From Acetobacteraceae bacterium (GTDB lineage Bacteria; Pseudomonadota; Alphaproteobacteria; Acetobacterales; Acetobacteraceae): DNA of 56,031 bases. Of this stretch, positions 24,885-34,142 are shown one piece after another (position 1 is the stretch's first letter; every line of letters begins with the position of its first letter). Location: positions 1 to 56,031 of the forward strand of contig PLSD01000037.1 in NCBI GenBank assembly GCA_003164135.1, read 5' to 3'. The notes below the pieces were generated by a model. The model was not told where the DNA came from. It saw only the letters and a list, made by a program, of their open reading frames with translations, and did no database searches. The position numbers and the translations under genes are program-made.

Positions 24885-25298
24885 TCACCCTTCTTCAAGG
24901 TCATTGCAAGACAGGTCGAACTGGGAGAGCGCTTCCTCCAAATAATCGGCGAGGAGCGGTATGCCGAGTACATAGGTTCCCGTCCGGGTATTATGGTCAC
25001 GGGCGGCCTCGGCGCGAAGCTCACCCCAGCTATCAAGATCGCCGTCGCCACGGCCAAGCCAGATCATTGTGACCAGGTCGATCTGCTCGTCGTCGTTCAA
25101 ATCCGAGATGACACTGGTTAGCTCAGCGTAAACCGGATCGTTGCTGTGGTCCTCCAGGACGGAGCGCATATCGTCATCCGTTGCATTTGAACTATCGTCC
25201 GGGTCGGTCAAAACGTCCTTCCCGTCAAACTGACGCGCCTTGGCGATGATGAAACACAGCTTTTCAAGCGGAATAGAAAGCGTCGGGACTTTGGCCAT
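24885..25298 (-). CDS. DUF3775 family protein
   Basis: An acidic 137-residue cytoplasmic protein with PTLSIPLEKLCFIIAKARQF at the start, an Asp-rich loop (about 28-45), LNDDEQIDLVTMIWLGRGDG (about 68-87) and GIPLLADYLEEALSQF near the end. This matches DUF3775 as I know it; no function is established. First gene of a possible three-gene unit with the ChaB-like and PCMT-esterase genes. Its upstream gap (25299-25467) has no clear promoter that I can name. Confidence 0.78.
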   Translation of the reverse strand: MAKVPTLSIPLEKLCFIIAKARQFDGKDVLTDPDDSSNATDDDMRSVLEDHSNDPVYAELTSVISDLNDDEQIDLVTMIWLGRGDGDLDSWGELRAEAARDHNTRTGTYVLGIPLLADYLEEALSQFDLSCNDLEEG

Positions 25299-25467
25299 TT
25301 TTGATCCTGCGTGAATATGAGGTTTGGTAAAACGTGCGTGCTAGCGCGATGTCCGGAAAGAGGATGAGTGACATATATGAGTGCAGCAGGAAATGAGCGA
25401 AATCAAAAGAGAAGATAATTTTTTAGACATCCGGATCGCGCTTTAATATTCCAAATATTTCAATAAG

Positions 25468-26718
25468 TTACTGCCGGGATGCCACATCCGGAGGAAACAC
25501 CAGGGCCACCACATGCGCGACTTGCTGGCGCAGGGGTCTTGCATCGCCCTGGTCGTCGGGATGCAGCCGGCTGGTGAGGATGATGAGAAACGTATCGGCC
25601 GCCGGATCGATCCAGAGCGCGGTGCCGGTATACCCCGTATGACCGTAGCTGCCGGGGCTGAATTCCGTGCCCAGCCCGGTGGCATAAGGCGAGGCCATGT
25701 CCCAGCCCAAGCCCCGTTGCACCCCACCCGGCAATGTGATGGGCGAGGTCATCAGGGCGACCGTATCTGGGCGGAGGATTTGGACGCCATCCAGGCTGCC
25801 CCGGTTCAACAGCATTTCGCAGAACCGCGCGAGGTCATCAGCGGTTGAGAACAGACCGGCATGCCCGGCGACGCCGCCCATGCGGTAGGCGGTTGGGTCC
25901 TGCACCTGCCCCCAGCGCAAGGTGCCTTGTTCGATATCGGTCGGCACGACGCGGGATAGCTGTTCAGGCGGCGGGTTGAAGCCGGTGTCGGTCATGCCCA
26001 GCGGCGTGAAGATATGCTGTTGGGTGTAGCCGTCGAGGCTTTGCCCACTGAGTCTTTCAACGACTGCGCCAAGCACGATAAAATTAAGGTCGCTGTAAAC
26101 AAATTCGCTGCCGGGCGGGGAGAGCGGCCGCTCTGCCGCGATTCGCGCGAGGGCGCTGGATTCTCCTGACCATGTGCCGCTATCGGGGAGATCCGGGCGC
26201 AGCCCGGACGTGTGTGTCAGCAATTGCCGGATGGTGATCTCGTCCTTGCCGTGTGCGGCAAATGCCGGCCAGTAGAGCGCCACCGGCGCATCGAGGCTGA
26301 GCCGCCCCGTCTCGGCCAGTTGCATGACGGCAATTGTCGTGGCGACGACCTTGGTCAGCGAGGCAAGGTCGAAGATCGCATCAAGGCGCATCGGCTGGGG
26401 CGTAGGAACAATTGAGCTGGCGCCGTAAGCGGCCCGTAAGACAACCCGGCCAGCATGGCCAACGAGAATTACCGCGCCAGGGATATGTCCCGCGGCGATC
26501 TCATTCTGCGTAATGGGACCGATACTGGCGAGTGTGTTGCCGGCTTGTTTGCGTGCGATATTGTTTTCCGCGGGATGAAGCCCGCAGCCGGCCGTGAAGA
26601 GAGGTGTCAGTAACAGGCTAAAGACGACAATGCGGCGACTTTCATGTCTCCGGCTTGCGCCGTCGCATTGGCCAGGCCGGTATTGTCGTAATTGTTGCGA
26701 GGGTTCCACAGCATCCAT
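25468..26718 (-). CDS. serine beta-lactamase-fold hydrolase, probable lipoprotein
   Basis: Penicillin-binding/class-C-beta-lactamase-like enzyme acting in the envelope. The SxxK motif is in FDLASLTKVVATTIAVMQL (Ser/Lys nucleophile pair), with the Tyr motif YSDLNFIVLG and a C-terminal GHTGYTGTALWID in the KTG-box position. A lipoprotein-like signal VVFSLLLTPLFTAGC is visible, but no standard start codon lies just before it. The nearest are ATG 26718 (used here, 416 residues) and GTG 26709, which overlap the upstream glycoside hydrolase gene by about 110 bases. The true start is therefore uncertain. Likely acts on peptidoglycan or a related amide or ester. Confidence 0.8.
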   Translation of the reverse strand: MDAVEPSQQLRQYRPGQCDGASRRHESRRIVVFSLLLTPLFTAGCGLHPAENNIARKQAGNTLASIGPITQNEIAAGHIPGAVILVGHAGRVVLRAAYGASSIVPTPQPMRLDAIFDLASLTKVVATTIAVMQLAETGRLSLDAPVALYWPAFAAHGKDEITIRQLLTHTSGLRPDLPDSGTWSGESSALARIAAERPLSPPGSEFVYSDLNFIVLGAVVERLSGQSLDGYTQQHIFTPLGMTDTGFNPPPEQLSRVVPTDIEQGTLRWGQVQDPTAYRMGGVAGHAGLFSTADDLARFCEMLLNRGSLDGVQILRPDTVALMTSPITLPGGVQRGLGWDMASPYATGLGTEFSPGSYGHTGYTGTALWIDPAADTFLIILTSRLHPDDQGDARPLRQQVAHVVALVFPPDVASRQ

Positions 26719-27917
26719 CCATCCGAGCCGAAATCTGTTGTTGCCTTGATTTGTGACGCAACCTCGTTGGCATCGAAGCTGCGATGGTCGAACGCATAAT
26801 CCGCGAACGCCTGTAGCCAAGGGCGAAACCGCTTCGGGGAAATATTCAACCGAAGTTGTGCTTGTGCGAGAGACTGATACACGATCTGGTAAGAATGATT
26901 GATAGGATCAGTGTACCCCGGAATACCAAATTGGAAGCCGGACGGATACAGCATGGGAGAGAGGTAATCGACATTCGCCTCAAGTGCATTGAGATTTTGC
27001 CCGATGCCAGTGTCGTTATGGTTCCAGCAGACATAGCCAAAAAAGTCCGCCGAGAGGTAAACGTTGTAGGGCAGTAGCTGCCGGCGTGCCTCGGCCAGAA
27101 AGCCTGAGATCGCCGCGACTCGTTGCTGCTCATTTGTCGGGCCGGCGAATTTCAGCTGCTGCGAGGCGTCGGGGAAGCGGAGGTAGTCGAACTGGACCTC
27201 GTCAAATCCGGCATGGGCGGCTTCAACGGCGATGGCGATGTTATAGTTTTGTACCTCTGGTTGGAACGGATCCGTCCAGGCAAGATGTTGGCGGTCGCGG
27301 AAGAGTGTCCCGTCACTCAGGTGAACCGCCAGATCCGGGCGGTAGGTCGCCAGAGGCTCATCTTTGAAGGTCACGATACGGGCGATCACATATATCCCTT
27401 TCTGGTGCAGCATCTGCACGAGTGCGGCGAGGTCGGGGATGGTTGTGATCCGCCGGGCGCCGTCCTGTTGGACGAGCGGCACCGCGCTTGGGTAGGGCAC
27501 GAGGCCGCTGTCGCCCTTGATGTCGATGACCAGCGTGTTGACGGTGCCAGCCTGGACGAGGGCAAGAGCGGCTTGGCGCAATTTAGTGGAGCCGATGCCG
27601 TAGACGCTGAGATAAACGGCTTGTGGCACAAATGGCGGGAGGCTCAGTTTGGCGCCCGAGGCTGGTATTTTCGTAACATCAACGCTTTCGGCCCGATAGC
27701 CGGGGGCGCGGGCGAACAGGACGCCCGTTGCCGCCTGGAATTGGAAATTTCCGGTCGCGCCGGTGGTTATGAGCTGGTTGCCGATGACGATCGTCGCACC
27801 GGGAATGCCGGTTCCGGTCGCCGCGTCTGTCACCTGCGCCTGGGAGGCGGTGGCGGGACCCGCGGGTGCGAACCAGAGGCAAATGATAACGAGTGGAAGT
27901 AAAAGGAGGCGATGCAT
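26607..27917 (-). CDS. secreted glycoside hydrolase, DUF4015 family
   Basis: A 436-residue exported protein with a signal peptide ending ATA or nearby. Residues about 25-95 form a carboxypeptidase-regulatory-like beta domain (TGIPGATIVIGNQLITTGAT). The rest is a TIM-barrel DUF4015 domain, beginning VYLSVYGIGSTKLRQAALAL and NTLVIDIKGDSGLVPYPS, with GFDEVQFDYLRFPD as the likely acid/base strand, NVYLSADFFGYVCW, and YLSPMLYPSGF. Its ATG overlaps the TAA of the deacetylase gene by one base (TAATG), so the two are translationally coupled. The substrate is probably a surface polysaccharide; not determinable here. Confidence 0.85.
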   Translation of the reverse strand: MHRLLLLPLVIICLWFAPAGPATASQAQVTDAATGTGIPGATIVIGNQLITTGATGNFQFQAATGVLFARAPGYRAESVDVTKIPASGAKLSLPPFVPQAVYLSVYGIGSTKLRQAALALVQAGTVNTLVIDIKGDSGLVPYPSAVPLVQQDGARRITTIPDLAALVQMLHQKGIYVIARIVTFKDEPLATYRPDLAVHLSDGTLFRDRQHLAWTDPFQPEVQNYNIAIAVEAAHAGFDEVQFDYLRFPDASQQLKFAGPTNEQQRVAAISGFLAEARRQLLPYNVYLSADFFGYVCWNHNDTGIGQNLNALEANVDYLSPMLYPSGFQFGIPGYTDPINHSYQIVYQSLAQAQLRLNISPKRFRPWLQAFADYAFDHRSFDANEVASQIKATTDFGSDGWMLWNPRNNYDNTGLANATAQAGDMKVAALSSLACY

Positions 27918-28708
27918 TAGTTCGACTTGTCCTGACAGGGCTGGGCCATGAGCGATGCAAATACGTCAGCCCGCATAAAACCGGAAACGGGAATACGCGG
28001 AATGGCCAGGAGGTCGCCACCGGAACACGCCACCCCGCCGGCGAAGGCAAAGGCATATTGGTAGCCCGCCTGCCTGGCCGCGGCCTCAAGCTGCGGGTCA
28101 AAAATGCCATATGGCCAAGCCAGCATGGTAACTTTTATGCCTAATTTCTGTTCCAGCACGGCCTTCGAATGCCCAAGCTGGAAATCCACGAAGGCGCTAT
28201 AATCCGCCGGCGTCCGATGCGCCCGCTCGGTACGGAAATTGGGGTGCCAATAGGTGTGGGACTGCACGTCGACCAGCCCGGATTTTTGCATTTCCGCAAG
28301 CTGCTCCCATGTCAGCGCATAGGAGGCGTTCGAAATCACGGAAGGGTAGATAAACAACGTTACGTGCAGATGGCGCCGCAGAACAATTGGATAGAGTTGC
28401 GTGAAGACCGAGACATTGCCGTCGTCCACCGTGATAACGACAGCTTGGGGGGAGGGGGCTGGCCCGGCTCCGCTGAGCCATGCGGTTACCGTTTGTAACG
28501 GTACGACTTGGTAATGATGCGCGTCCAGCCAATCCAGCTGTTGCTCAAACGCGGGTATTGTTATTGTCGTGAGACCCGGCTGCGCGGGAGCGAACCTGTG
28601 GTAAACTAGGATAGGAATGGGTTGTGCCGCGCTTGCCGGGGCTGCCCAGAAAAACACACCCAAAAGTTGACAAGTAACAAGTAGAACGGCGAACGCGCGA
28701 ATCTGCAT
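27917..28708 (-). CDS. exported polysaccharide deacetylase
   Basis: A 263-residue NodB-homology deacetylase with a Sec signal (FAVLLVTCQLLGVFFWAAPASA). The sequence shows PIPILVYHRF, catalytic VVITVDDGN (usual FDDG, with Val for Phe), the metal His pair in SHTYWHPNF, and LAWPYGIFD. The order and the ILVYHRF start resemble the N-terminal domain of PgaB. It is first of a three-gene unit with the DUF4015 hydrolase (TAATG overlap) and the beta-lactamase-fold lipoprotein. I infer de-N-acetylation of a cell-surface glycan. Confidence 0.9.
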   Translation of the reverse strand: MQIRAFAVLLVTCQLLGVFFWAAPASAAQPIPILVYHRFAPAQPGLTTITIPAFEQQLDWLDAHHYQVVPLQTVTAWLSGAGPAPSPQAVVITVDDGNVSVFTQLYPIVLRRHLHVTLFIYPSVISNASYALTWEQLAEMQKSGLVDVQSHTYWHPNFRTERAHRTPADYSAFVDFQLGHSKAVLEQKLGIKVTMLAWPYGIFDPQLEAAARQAGYQYAFAFAGGVACSGGDLLAIPRIPVSGFMRADVFASLMAQPCQDKSN

Positions 28709-29092
28709 GATGAAGACAATACTTTACGGCAGGCGGAGACCTGATAGCATGATGACCCGGCGGAAGTGCTATTAATCTTTCCTAATGGGGGAATTAATTC
28801 ATAAGGTCGTTCGTGATGGCGAACTCATGGAACTGGTGGCCCGAGTCGTCGGTGCAGGATAACGCGGTCTTATAATGACTGACGGCTAGAGAATCGCATC
28901 TTCGTTGATATGGATCATGGGCAGATGATTCAAGGCAGATTAGCATGAACGTTCGTTGCGAACTTTAATCTTCTTCGCGTGGGGAGTGGGGGCACGTGTG
29001 TCGAAACCGTAATGATCGAACTCCTATGATGGCTAGGAGGAGGTGTAGGTCGTGCATGGATAACGGGGTGAGTTGATATCAGTAGGTTGGGG
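28709..29092. other. 384-bp intergenic region, no gene supported
   Basis: Contains an AT-rich stretch with two ATTAAT palindromes (about 28770-28797) that may be the promoter of the deacetylase unit, and a purine-rich run AGGAGGAGGTG near 29035 without a following open frame. Given the relic genes to its right, this may be decayed coding DNA. Confidence 0.5.
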
Positions 29093-29207
29093 ATGGAGTC
29101 GATGAAAGCTCTTTACGGCCGGCGTGCGGCACGTGCTTTTACGCAGAAAGCGATTCCCAGGGAGAGAGTCGAACAGCTGATTGATGCTGCGATTCAGGTG
29201 CCGAATC
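29093..29207 (+). pseudogene. nitroreductase N-terminal fragment
   Basis: The frame reads MESMKALYGRRAARAFTQKA then IPRERVEQLIDAAIQVPNR, which is the start of a nitroreductase-family flavoprotein (YxRRSxRxFxxxxV..ExxxxLIDAAxxAPS). After about 38 residues the similarity stops abruptly and the DNA becomes carboxylic acid reductase sequence in another frame. The piece is a recombination or deletion remnant and cannot make a working enzyme. Confidence 0.72.
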
Positions 29208-31856
29208 GCCTACGCGCCGATGAATCACTTCATGGGCCGCAACATGATTCACAATGCCCTGGCGCAGGGCGGCGCCGCTTATTTTACGCTCAAGAGCGAC
29301 ATGTCCACGCTGTTCGAGGACATCCGCATCGTCCGCCCGACCACTCTCCTTTTCATCCCCCGCGCCTGCGAGCTGATCTACCAGCATTACCTGGCGGAAG
29401 TTCAGCGCATGGTGGCCGAAGGCGCAGACGCAGCCGTGGCGGATACGCGCGTGCGGGTGGAAATGCACAAAAACTTCCTGGGTGACCGGCTTAATGCCAC
29501 CGGCGTCGGCAGCTCTCCCACGGCGCCGGAAGTGCGCCAGTTCATCGCCGAATGTTTTGATATCCCGATCATCGAGGGCTATGGCTGCACCGAGGCCGGC
29601 GGCGGGGCCATGACCTTCCTCAATCAGGTGGTCCCCCGCGTGGTGAAGGATTACAAACTAGCCGACGTGCCGGAGCTCGGCTATTACAGTACGGACAAAC
29701 CCTATCCGCGCGGCGAGCTGCTGGTGAAAACCTCGTTGATGATCCAGGGCTATTTCAAACGCCCTGACGCCACCGCCGCGATCTTCGACGAGGATGGTTT
29801 CCTCATGACCGGTGACGTCATGGAGGAACGCGGACCGGGGCATCTGGTCTGGGTCGACCGCCGCAACAATGTGATCAAACTCTCGCAGGCGGAATTCGTC
29901 GCCATCGGACCGCTGGAGGCGATTTATCTCGGCCACGGCAAGCTTATCAGCCAGATCTACGTCTACGGCAGTTCATACCGTTCCTTCCTGCTCGTGGTTG
30001 TCGTCCCTGCCATCGAGCTTGCCGGGAAACGGCTTGGACATGCGCCGAGCGACGAAGAATTACGCGAGCTGGTGCTTGCCGATTTGCAGGAGGCGGCGCG
30101 CGCTGCTGGGTTGAAATCCTTCGAGGTGCCGCGCGACGTGCTGATCGAGCGCGAACCTTTTACATTGGAAAACGGCCTGCTCTCCAGCGTGCGCAAGCCG
30201 CTGCGGCCAAACCTGAAGCGCCGCTACGGCGACCAGTTGGAGGCCATGTACCAGGAAATGGACCGGCAGCAGCAGGAGCTGGCGTTGTTGCGCCAAGTGG
30301 GCGAGCCTTCCACGCTGGAACGTGTCGCCGGCGCGTTTAAGGCTAATCTCGGTCTCGCAGCACTCGATCCCGTCAGCCCGCAAAGCTACGGCGATCTCGG
30401 CGGCGATTCCTTCGGTGCCGTGGCCTGTCGCTGCTGTTCGAGGAGATGTTCAGCATCGCCGTGCCGGTCAGCTTCATTCTGCATCCCGCGGCGAGCGCCA
30501 CACGTCTGGCCGCCTATATCGACGACGCTCTGAGCCACACCGGCGCGCTGCCGCGCTATGAACAGGTGCACCCAGACCCCACGCGCGTCCGTGCCTCTGA
30601 CCTCAACTTTGAGGCGCTGTTCGACGCGCAGACGCTGGCGGCGGCGAAAGTGGCGGCGCCGCCCGTCGGCAATATTAAGACGGTGTTGCTGACCGATGCC
30701 AACGGCTTCCTCGGCCGCTTCCTGTACCTGGAGTGGCTGGAAAAGCTGGCGAAGGTCGATGGCAAACTCATCTGCCTGATCCGCGGCGCCGACGCGGCCG
30801 CCGCGCGGGCACGGCTCGACGAGGCTATCGGCAACGCGGACCCCGAGTTGGCGGCGCACTTCCGGACGCTCGCGGCGCGGCACCTGGAAATGCTGGCCGG
30901 TGATCTGGCCTCGCCGAAACTGGGACTGGACGAAGCCAATTTCGCGCGGCTGGCCGATTAGGTGGACCACATCGTGCACCCAGCGGCGCTGGTTAATCAC
31001 CGCCTCTCCTATCGCAACCTGTTCGAGCCCAACGTGCTGGGCACCGCCGAGTTGATCCGCCTGGCGCTGACCGAGCGGCTCAAGCGTTTTGATTACGTAT
31101 CCTCCGTCGCGGTGCCGCATATGAGCCCTGATCTCGCGCACGGGCCGGAATCAATGGATGTGCGCATCGGCGCGCCGGAGATGCCGTTGCTCGACATGTA
31201 TGCAACAGGCTATGGCGCCAGCAAATGGGCGGGCGAGGTTATGTTGCGCGAGGCCCACGAAAAGTTCGGCCTGCCCGCCAACGTGTTCCGCGCCGACATG
31301 ATCATGCCGCACGCAAGCTATCGCGCCCAAATCCTTCTACGCGCTCGGCCCCAATGGCGAACCCCAGCGGGCGCATTACGACGGACTGCCGGTCGACTTT
31401 ATTGCAGCCGCCATGCGCCAGATTGGCGAGAAGCCCTATGACGGTTTCCACAGCTACAATTTTATCAATGTGCACCGTAATGACGGCATCTCGCTCGACA
31501 CCATGGTGGACTGGGTGCAGAGCGCTGGCTACGCGGTGCAGCGGATTGATAACCATGCGGAATGGGTAAGGCGCTTTGAGGAGAAACTGCGCAACCTGAC
31601 CGAACAGGATCGCCAATAATCTTCTTTGGCCATCCTTGGGCATTTGGAGCATCCCCACGCCGCCGATCCGGAACCGGTCAGCAGCGTGGACTTTGAGGCC
31701 GTGGTGCGGACAATCCCGGCCGGTCCCGTGATTCCCCAACTCAGCGAGGCGTATATCCACAAATATCTGCGGGACATGCAACTGCTCGGGCTGCTTGAAC
31801 AGCCAGTACGGGCGCGGCAAGACGCATCCGGGTCAGCTGTCGCTTCGTGTGAATAA
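29208..31856 (+). pseudogene. truncated, broken carboxylic acid reductase gene
   Basis: Remnant of an ATP/NADPH carboxylic acid reductase (adenylation, carrier and reductase domains). The first third of the adenylation domain is missing: similarity begins YAPMNHFMGRNMIHNALAQ. Further motifs follow: IIEGYGCTEAGGG, FLMTGDVMEERGP, NNVIKLSQAEFVAI, carrier site LGGDSFGAVA, reductase NAD-binding VLLTDANGFLGRFL, IVHPAALVNH and YGASKWAGEV. Lesions: a one-base deletion near 30425; TAG at 30959; loss of about 20 codons plus a frame change near 31325; TAA at 31617. The C-terminal LRDMQLLGLLEQ is still readable. At least four separate lesions mean it is dead. Confidence 0.88.
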
Positions 31857-31864
31857 GCACCAAA

Positions 31865-31887
31865 GTGGGACCCCACGCCGAGTAACA
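31865..31887. repeat. 23-bp motif shared with 44798-44820
   Basis: GTGGGACCCCACGCCGAGTA plus ACA here differs at only two positions from the copy at 44798-44820. The first twelve bases contain a small palindrome, TGGGACCCCA-like. It sits just past the end of the carboxylic acid reductase relic. It may be an end of an insertion sequence that has been lost; no transposase remains. Confidence 0.6.
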
Positions 31888-31888
31888 C

Positions 31889-33952
31889 CTATCGCCACAT
31901 GCCGCGCATGCGGGCGGCGACATCGACCCGCGGGCCTTGGGCGGCAGTCCGCATTGCCATGGTGGTGGCGATTGGCCAAGCCGTGCAATGGAACAGGTTG
32001 AGAAGCTCATTGGGGATAAACCGGGTGCGCGCGGCGTAGACATGGCGATCGCCCATCGTGTTTTGGCCGTAGGTATAAAAGCGCTGCGGCACCATGAGGT
32101 GCAAATCGTCCTTGGCACGCGTCATGGCGACATAGAGCAAGCGGCGCTCTTCCTCGATCTCGTGCGATTGGCCAGTGCCGAGGTCGGAGGGCATACAGCC
32201 ATCCACCACGTTCAGGACAAAGACGGATTTCCATTCCTGGCCTTTCGCGGAATGGATGGTCGAGAGGTTCAGGTAATCCTCATCCAGCAACGGCACGCCG
32301 GCCTGGTCGCTGGTCGCATCCGGCGGGTCGAGGGTCAGCTCGGTCAGGAAGCGTTCTCGCGACGGATAGCCGCTGGCGATCTGCTCCAGCTGTAGCAGGT
32401 CGGCCCGTCGGGTGATCGCGTCCTCATGGTTGCGCTCCAGATGCGGCTCATACCACAGCCGCGCCAGGCCAAGTTCCGCTGGCCAGCCGGCGCGGCCTGA
32501 TTTGATCGCCTGAACCGTATCGACAAAGTTGGGCCAGTCCTCGCTGGCGCGGGGCGGGGCTGGAGCCTCACGCAAGGCGGCGATGGGGTCGGTGGCGGCC
32601 AGGATGTGATCGAGTACGCGCGCCGCCGAGGTCGGGCCAACGCCGGACATCAGTTGCATCAAGCGGAATCCGGCGACGCGGTCACGCGGATTTTCTACCC
32701 AACGCAACAGCGCCAGCATATCCTTGATATGCGCGGAGTCCAGAAATTTCAGGCCGCCGAATTTGACGAAGGGAATATTGCGCCGGGTCAGTTCAACCTC
32801 CAGCGCGCCGCTGTGGCTGGAGGTGCGGAACAGCACCGCCTGCTGTTTCAGCTGCGTCCCGGCTTCGCGGTTTTCCAGCACGCGCTCGACAATGTAGCTG
32901 GCCTGATCGGCATCATCGCGCACGTTCACCAGCAAAGGGCGGTCCGTGCTGGCTCGCTGTGTCCACAAATCCTTGGTGAAGCGCTCCGTGGCCAAACCGA
33001 TCACGCCATTGGCCGCGGCGAGGACCGGCTGGGTGGAACGGTAATTCTGCTCCAGCGTGATGATCTGCGCCGCCGGGCTGAACTGCGCCGGATAGTCCAG
33101 GATGTTGCGCACGGTGGCACCCCGGAAGGCGTAGATGGATTGCGCATCGTCCCCAACAACGGTCAGACCCGTGCCGTTTGGCTTGAGCGCCAGCAGGATG
33201 GTCGATTGCAGCCTGTTGGTGTCCTGGTATTCGTCGACCAGCACATGGTCGAACCGGTTGCCGATATCCTCGGCAATGCCGGGATCGCTCACCATTTGCG
33301 CCCAGTAGAGCAGCAGGTCATCGTAATCCAGCACGTTTTGCCGCTGTTTGGCCTCGACGTAGCCGGCAAAAAGCTGCCGCAGCTCGGCCTCCCAGGTGGC
33401 GCACCAGGGGAAGGAGTCCGGCAGCACCTGGTCGAGCGGTAGCTCGGTGTTCACGCAGCGGGAATAGATCGAAAGGCAGGTGCCTTTGGTCGGGAACCGG
33501 CTCTCTGTTTTGGAGAACCCCAGCTCATGGCGGACAAGGTTCATCAGGTCGGCGGAATCCTCGCGGTCGTGGATGGTAAACGCCGGGTCCAGGCCGATCT
33601 GCTCGGCGTAGTCGCGCAGCAACCGGGCACCGATGCCGTGAAAGGTGCCTGCCCAGTTCAGGCCGCCGGTGAGAACCCCGGCCTTGTCGCCCAGGGCCTG
33701 CGCCGATATCCGCTCAACACGCCGGGTCATCTCCGCCGCTGCCCGGCGTGAGAAGGTCATCAGCAGAATGCGCCGTGGGTCGGCGCCATTGACGATGAGG
33801 TGGGCAACGCGGTGGGCCAGGGTGTTGGTCTTGCCCGAGCCAGCCCCAGCGATGACCAGGAGCGGACCAGAACGTCCCGCGCCAACACCGTACTCAACGG
33901 CGTGCCGCTGCTCGGGATTGAGTTTGGAGAGGTATGCCGCCGCAGCCGTCAC
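31889..33952 (-). CDS. UvrD/Rep-type ATP-dependent DNA helicase
   Basis: Superfamily 1A 3'-5' helicase, 687 residues. The motifs are in order: LNPEQRHAVEYG (Q motif), Walker A AGAGSGKTNTLAHR, LLMTFSRRAAAEM, VLVDEYQDTN (motif II), VVGDDAQSIYAFRGA (III), ITLEQNYRST (IV), NLSTIHSAKGQEWKSVFV (V), LLYVAMTRAKDDL (VI). It lacks the long C-terminal Tudor tail of UvrD. It is divergent from the imuA-imuB-dnaE2 cassette and shares a 190-bp region with a LexA-type box that lies closer to imuA, so co-regulation by DNA damage is possible but unproven. Confidence 0.93.
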   Translation of the reverse strand: MTAAAAYLSKLNPEQRHAVEYGVGAGRSGPLLVIAGAGSGKTNTLAHRVAHLIVNGADPRRILLMTFSRRAAAEMTRRVERISAQALGDKAGVLTGGLNWAGTFHGIGARLLRDYAEQIGLDPAFTIHDREDSADLMNLVRHELGFSKTESRFPTKGTCLSIYSRCVNTELPLDQVLPDSFPWCATWEAELRQLFAGYVEAKQRQNVLDYDDLLLYWAQMVSDPGIAEDIGNRFDHVLVDEYQDTNRLQSTILLALKPNGTGLTVVGDDAQSIYAFRGATVRNILDYPAQFSPAAQIITLEQNYRSTQPVLAAANGVIGLATERFTKDLWTQRASTDRPLLVNVRDDADQASYIVERVLENREAGTQLKQQAVLFRTSSHSGALEVELTRRNIPFVKFGGLKFLDSAHIKDMLALLRWVENPRDRVAGFRLMQLMSGVGPTSAARVLDHILAATDPIAALREAPAPPRASEDWPNFVDTVQAIKSGRAGWPAELGLARLWYEPHLERNHEDAITRRADLLQLEQIASGYPSRERFLTELTLDPPDATSDQAGVPLLDEDYLNLSTIHSAKGQEWKSVFVLNVVDGCMPSDLGTGQSHEIEEERRLLYVAMTRAKDDLHLMVPQRFYTYGQNTMGDRHVYAARTRFIPNELLNLFHCTAWPIATTMAMRTAAQGPRVDVAARMRGMWR

Positions 33953-34096
33953 TTAAGAATCTTTCCAAAAAACAGGGGGCCAACTTCCGATTTTCTTGTT
34001 TTGTTCGCAAGGGGTTTTTGCCGGTTTCTCATCCAATGTGCCAGTTCGGAGGTACCGCTTGCCCGATTCTCCGCTTGACTCTTCCCCGCCACAGTA

Positions 34097-34111
34097 GAAC
34101 AAAGAAGGAAC
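34097..34111 (+). promoter_or_regulatory. LexA (SOS) box of the alphaproteobacterial type
   Basis: GAAC-AAAGAAG-GAAC is the reverse complement of the GTTC-N7-GTTC direct repeat that alphaproteobacterial LexA binds. It ends 31 bases before the imuA start, as expected for a repressor site, and is 145 bases from the helicase start on the other side. Confidence 0.85.
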
Positions 34112-34142
34112 AAAGCAACCCAATTTTTAGGATACCATCGCC

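Noticed and set aside
25299..25467. A possible general-stress (EcfG-type) promoter before the DUF3775 gene, GGACA with a downstream CGTT.
   Set aside because: The -35-like part deviates from GGAAC and the spacing is off, so it is too weak to annotate.
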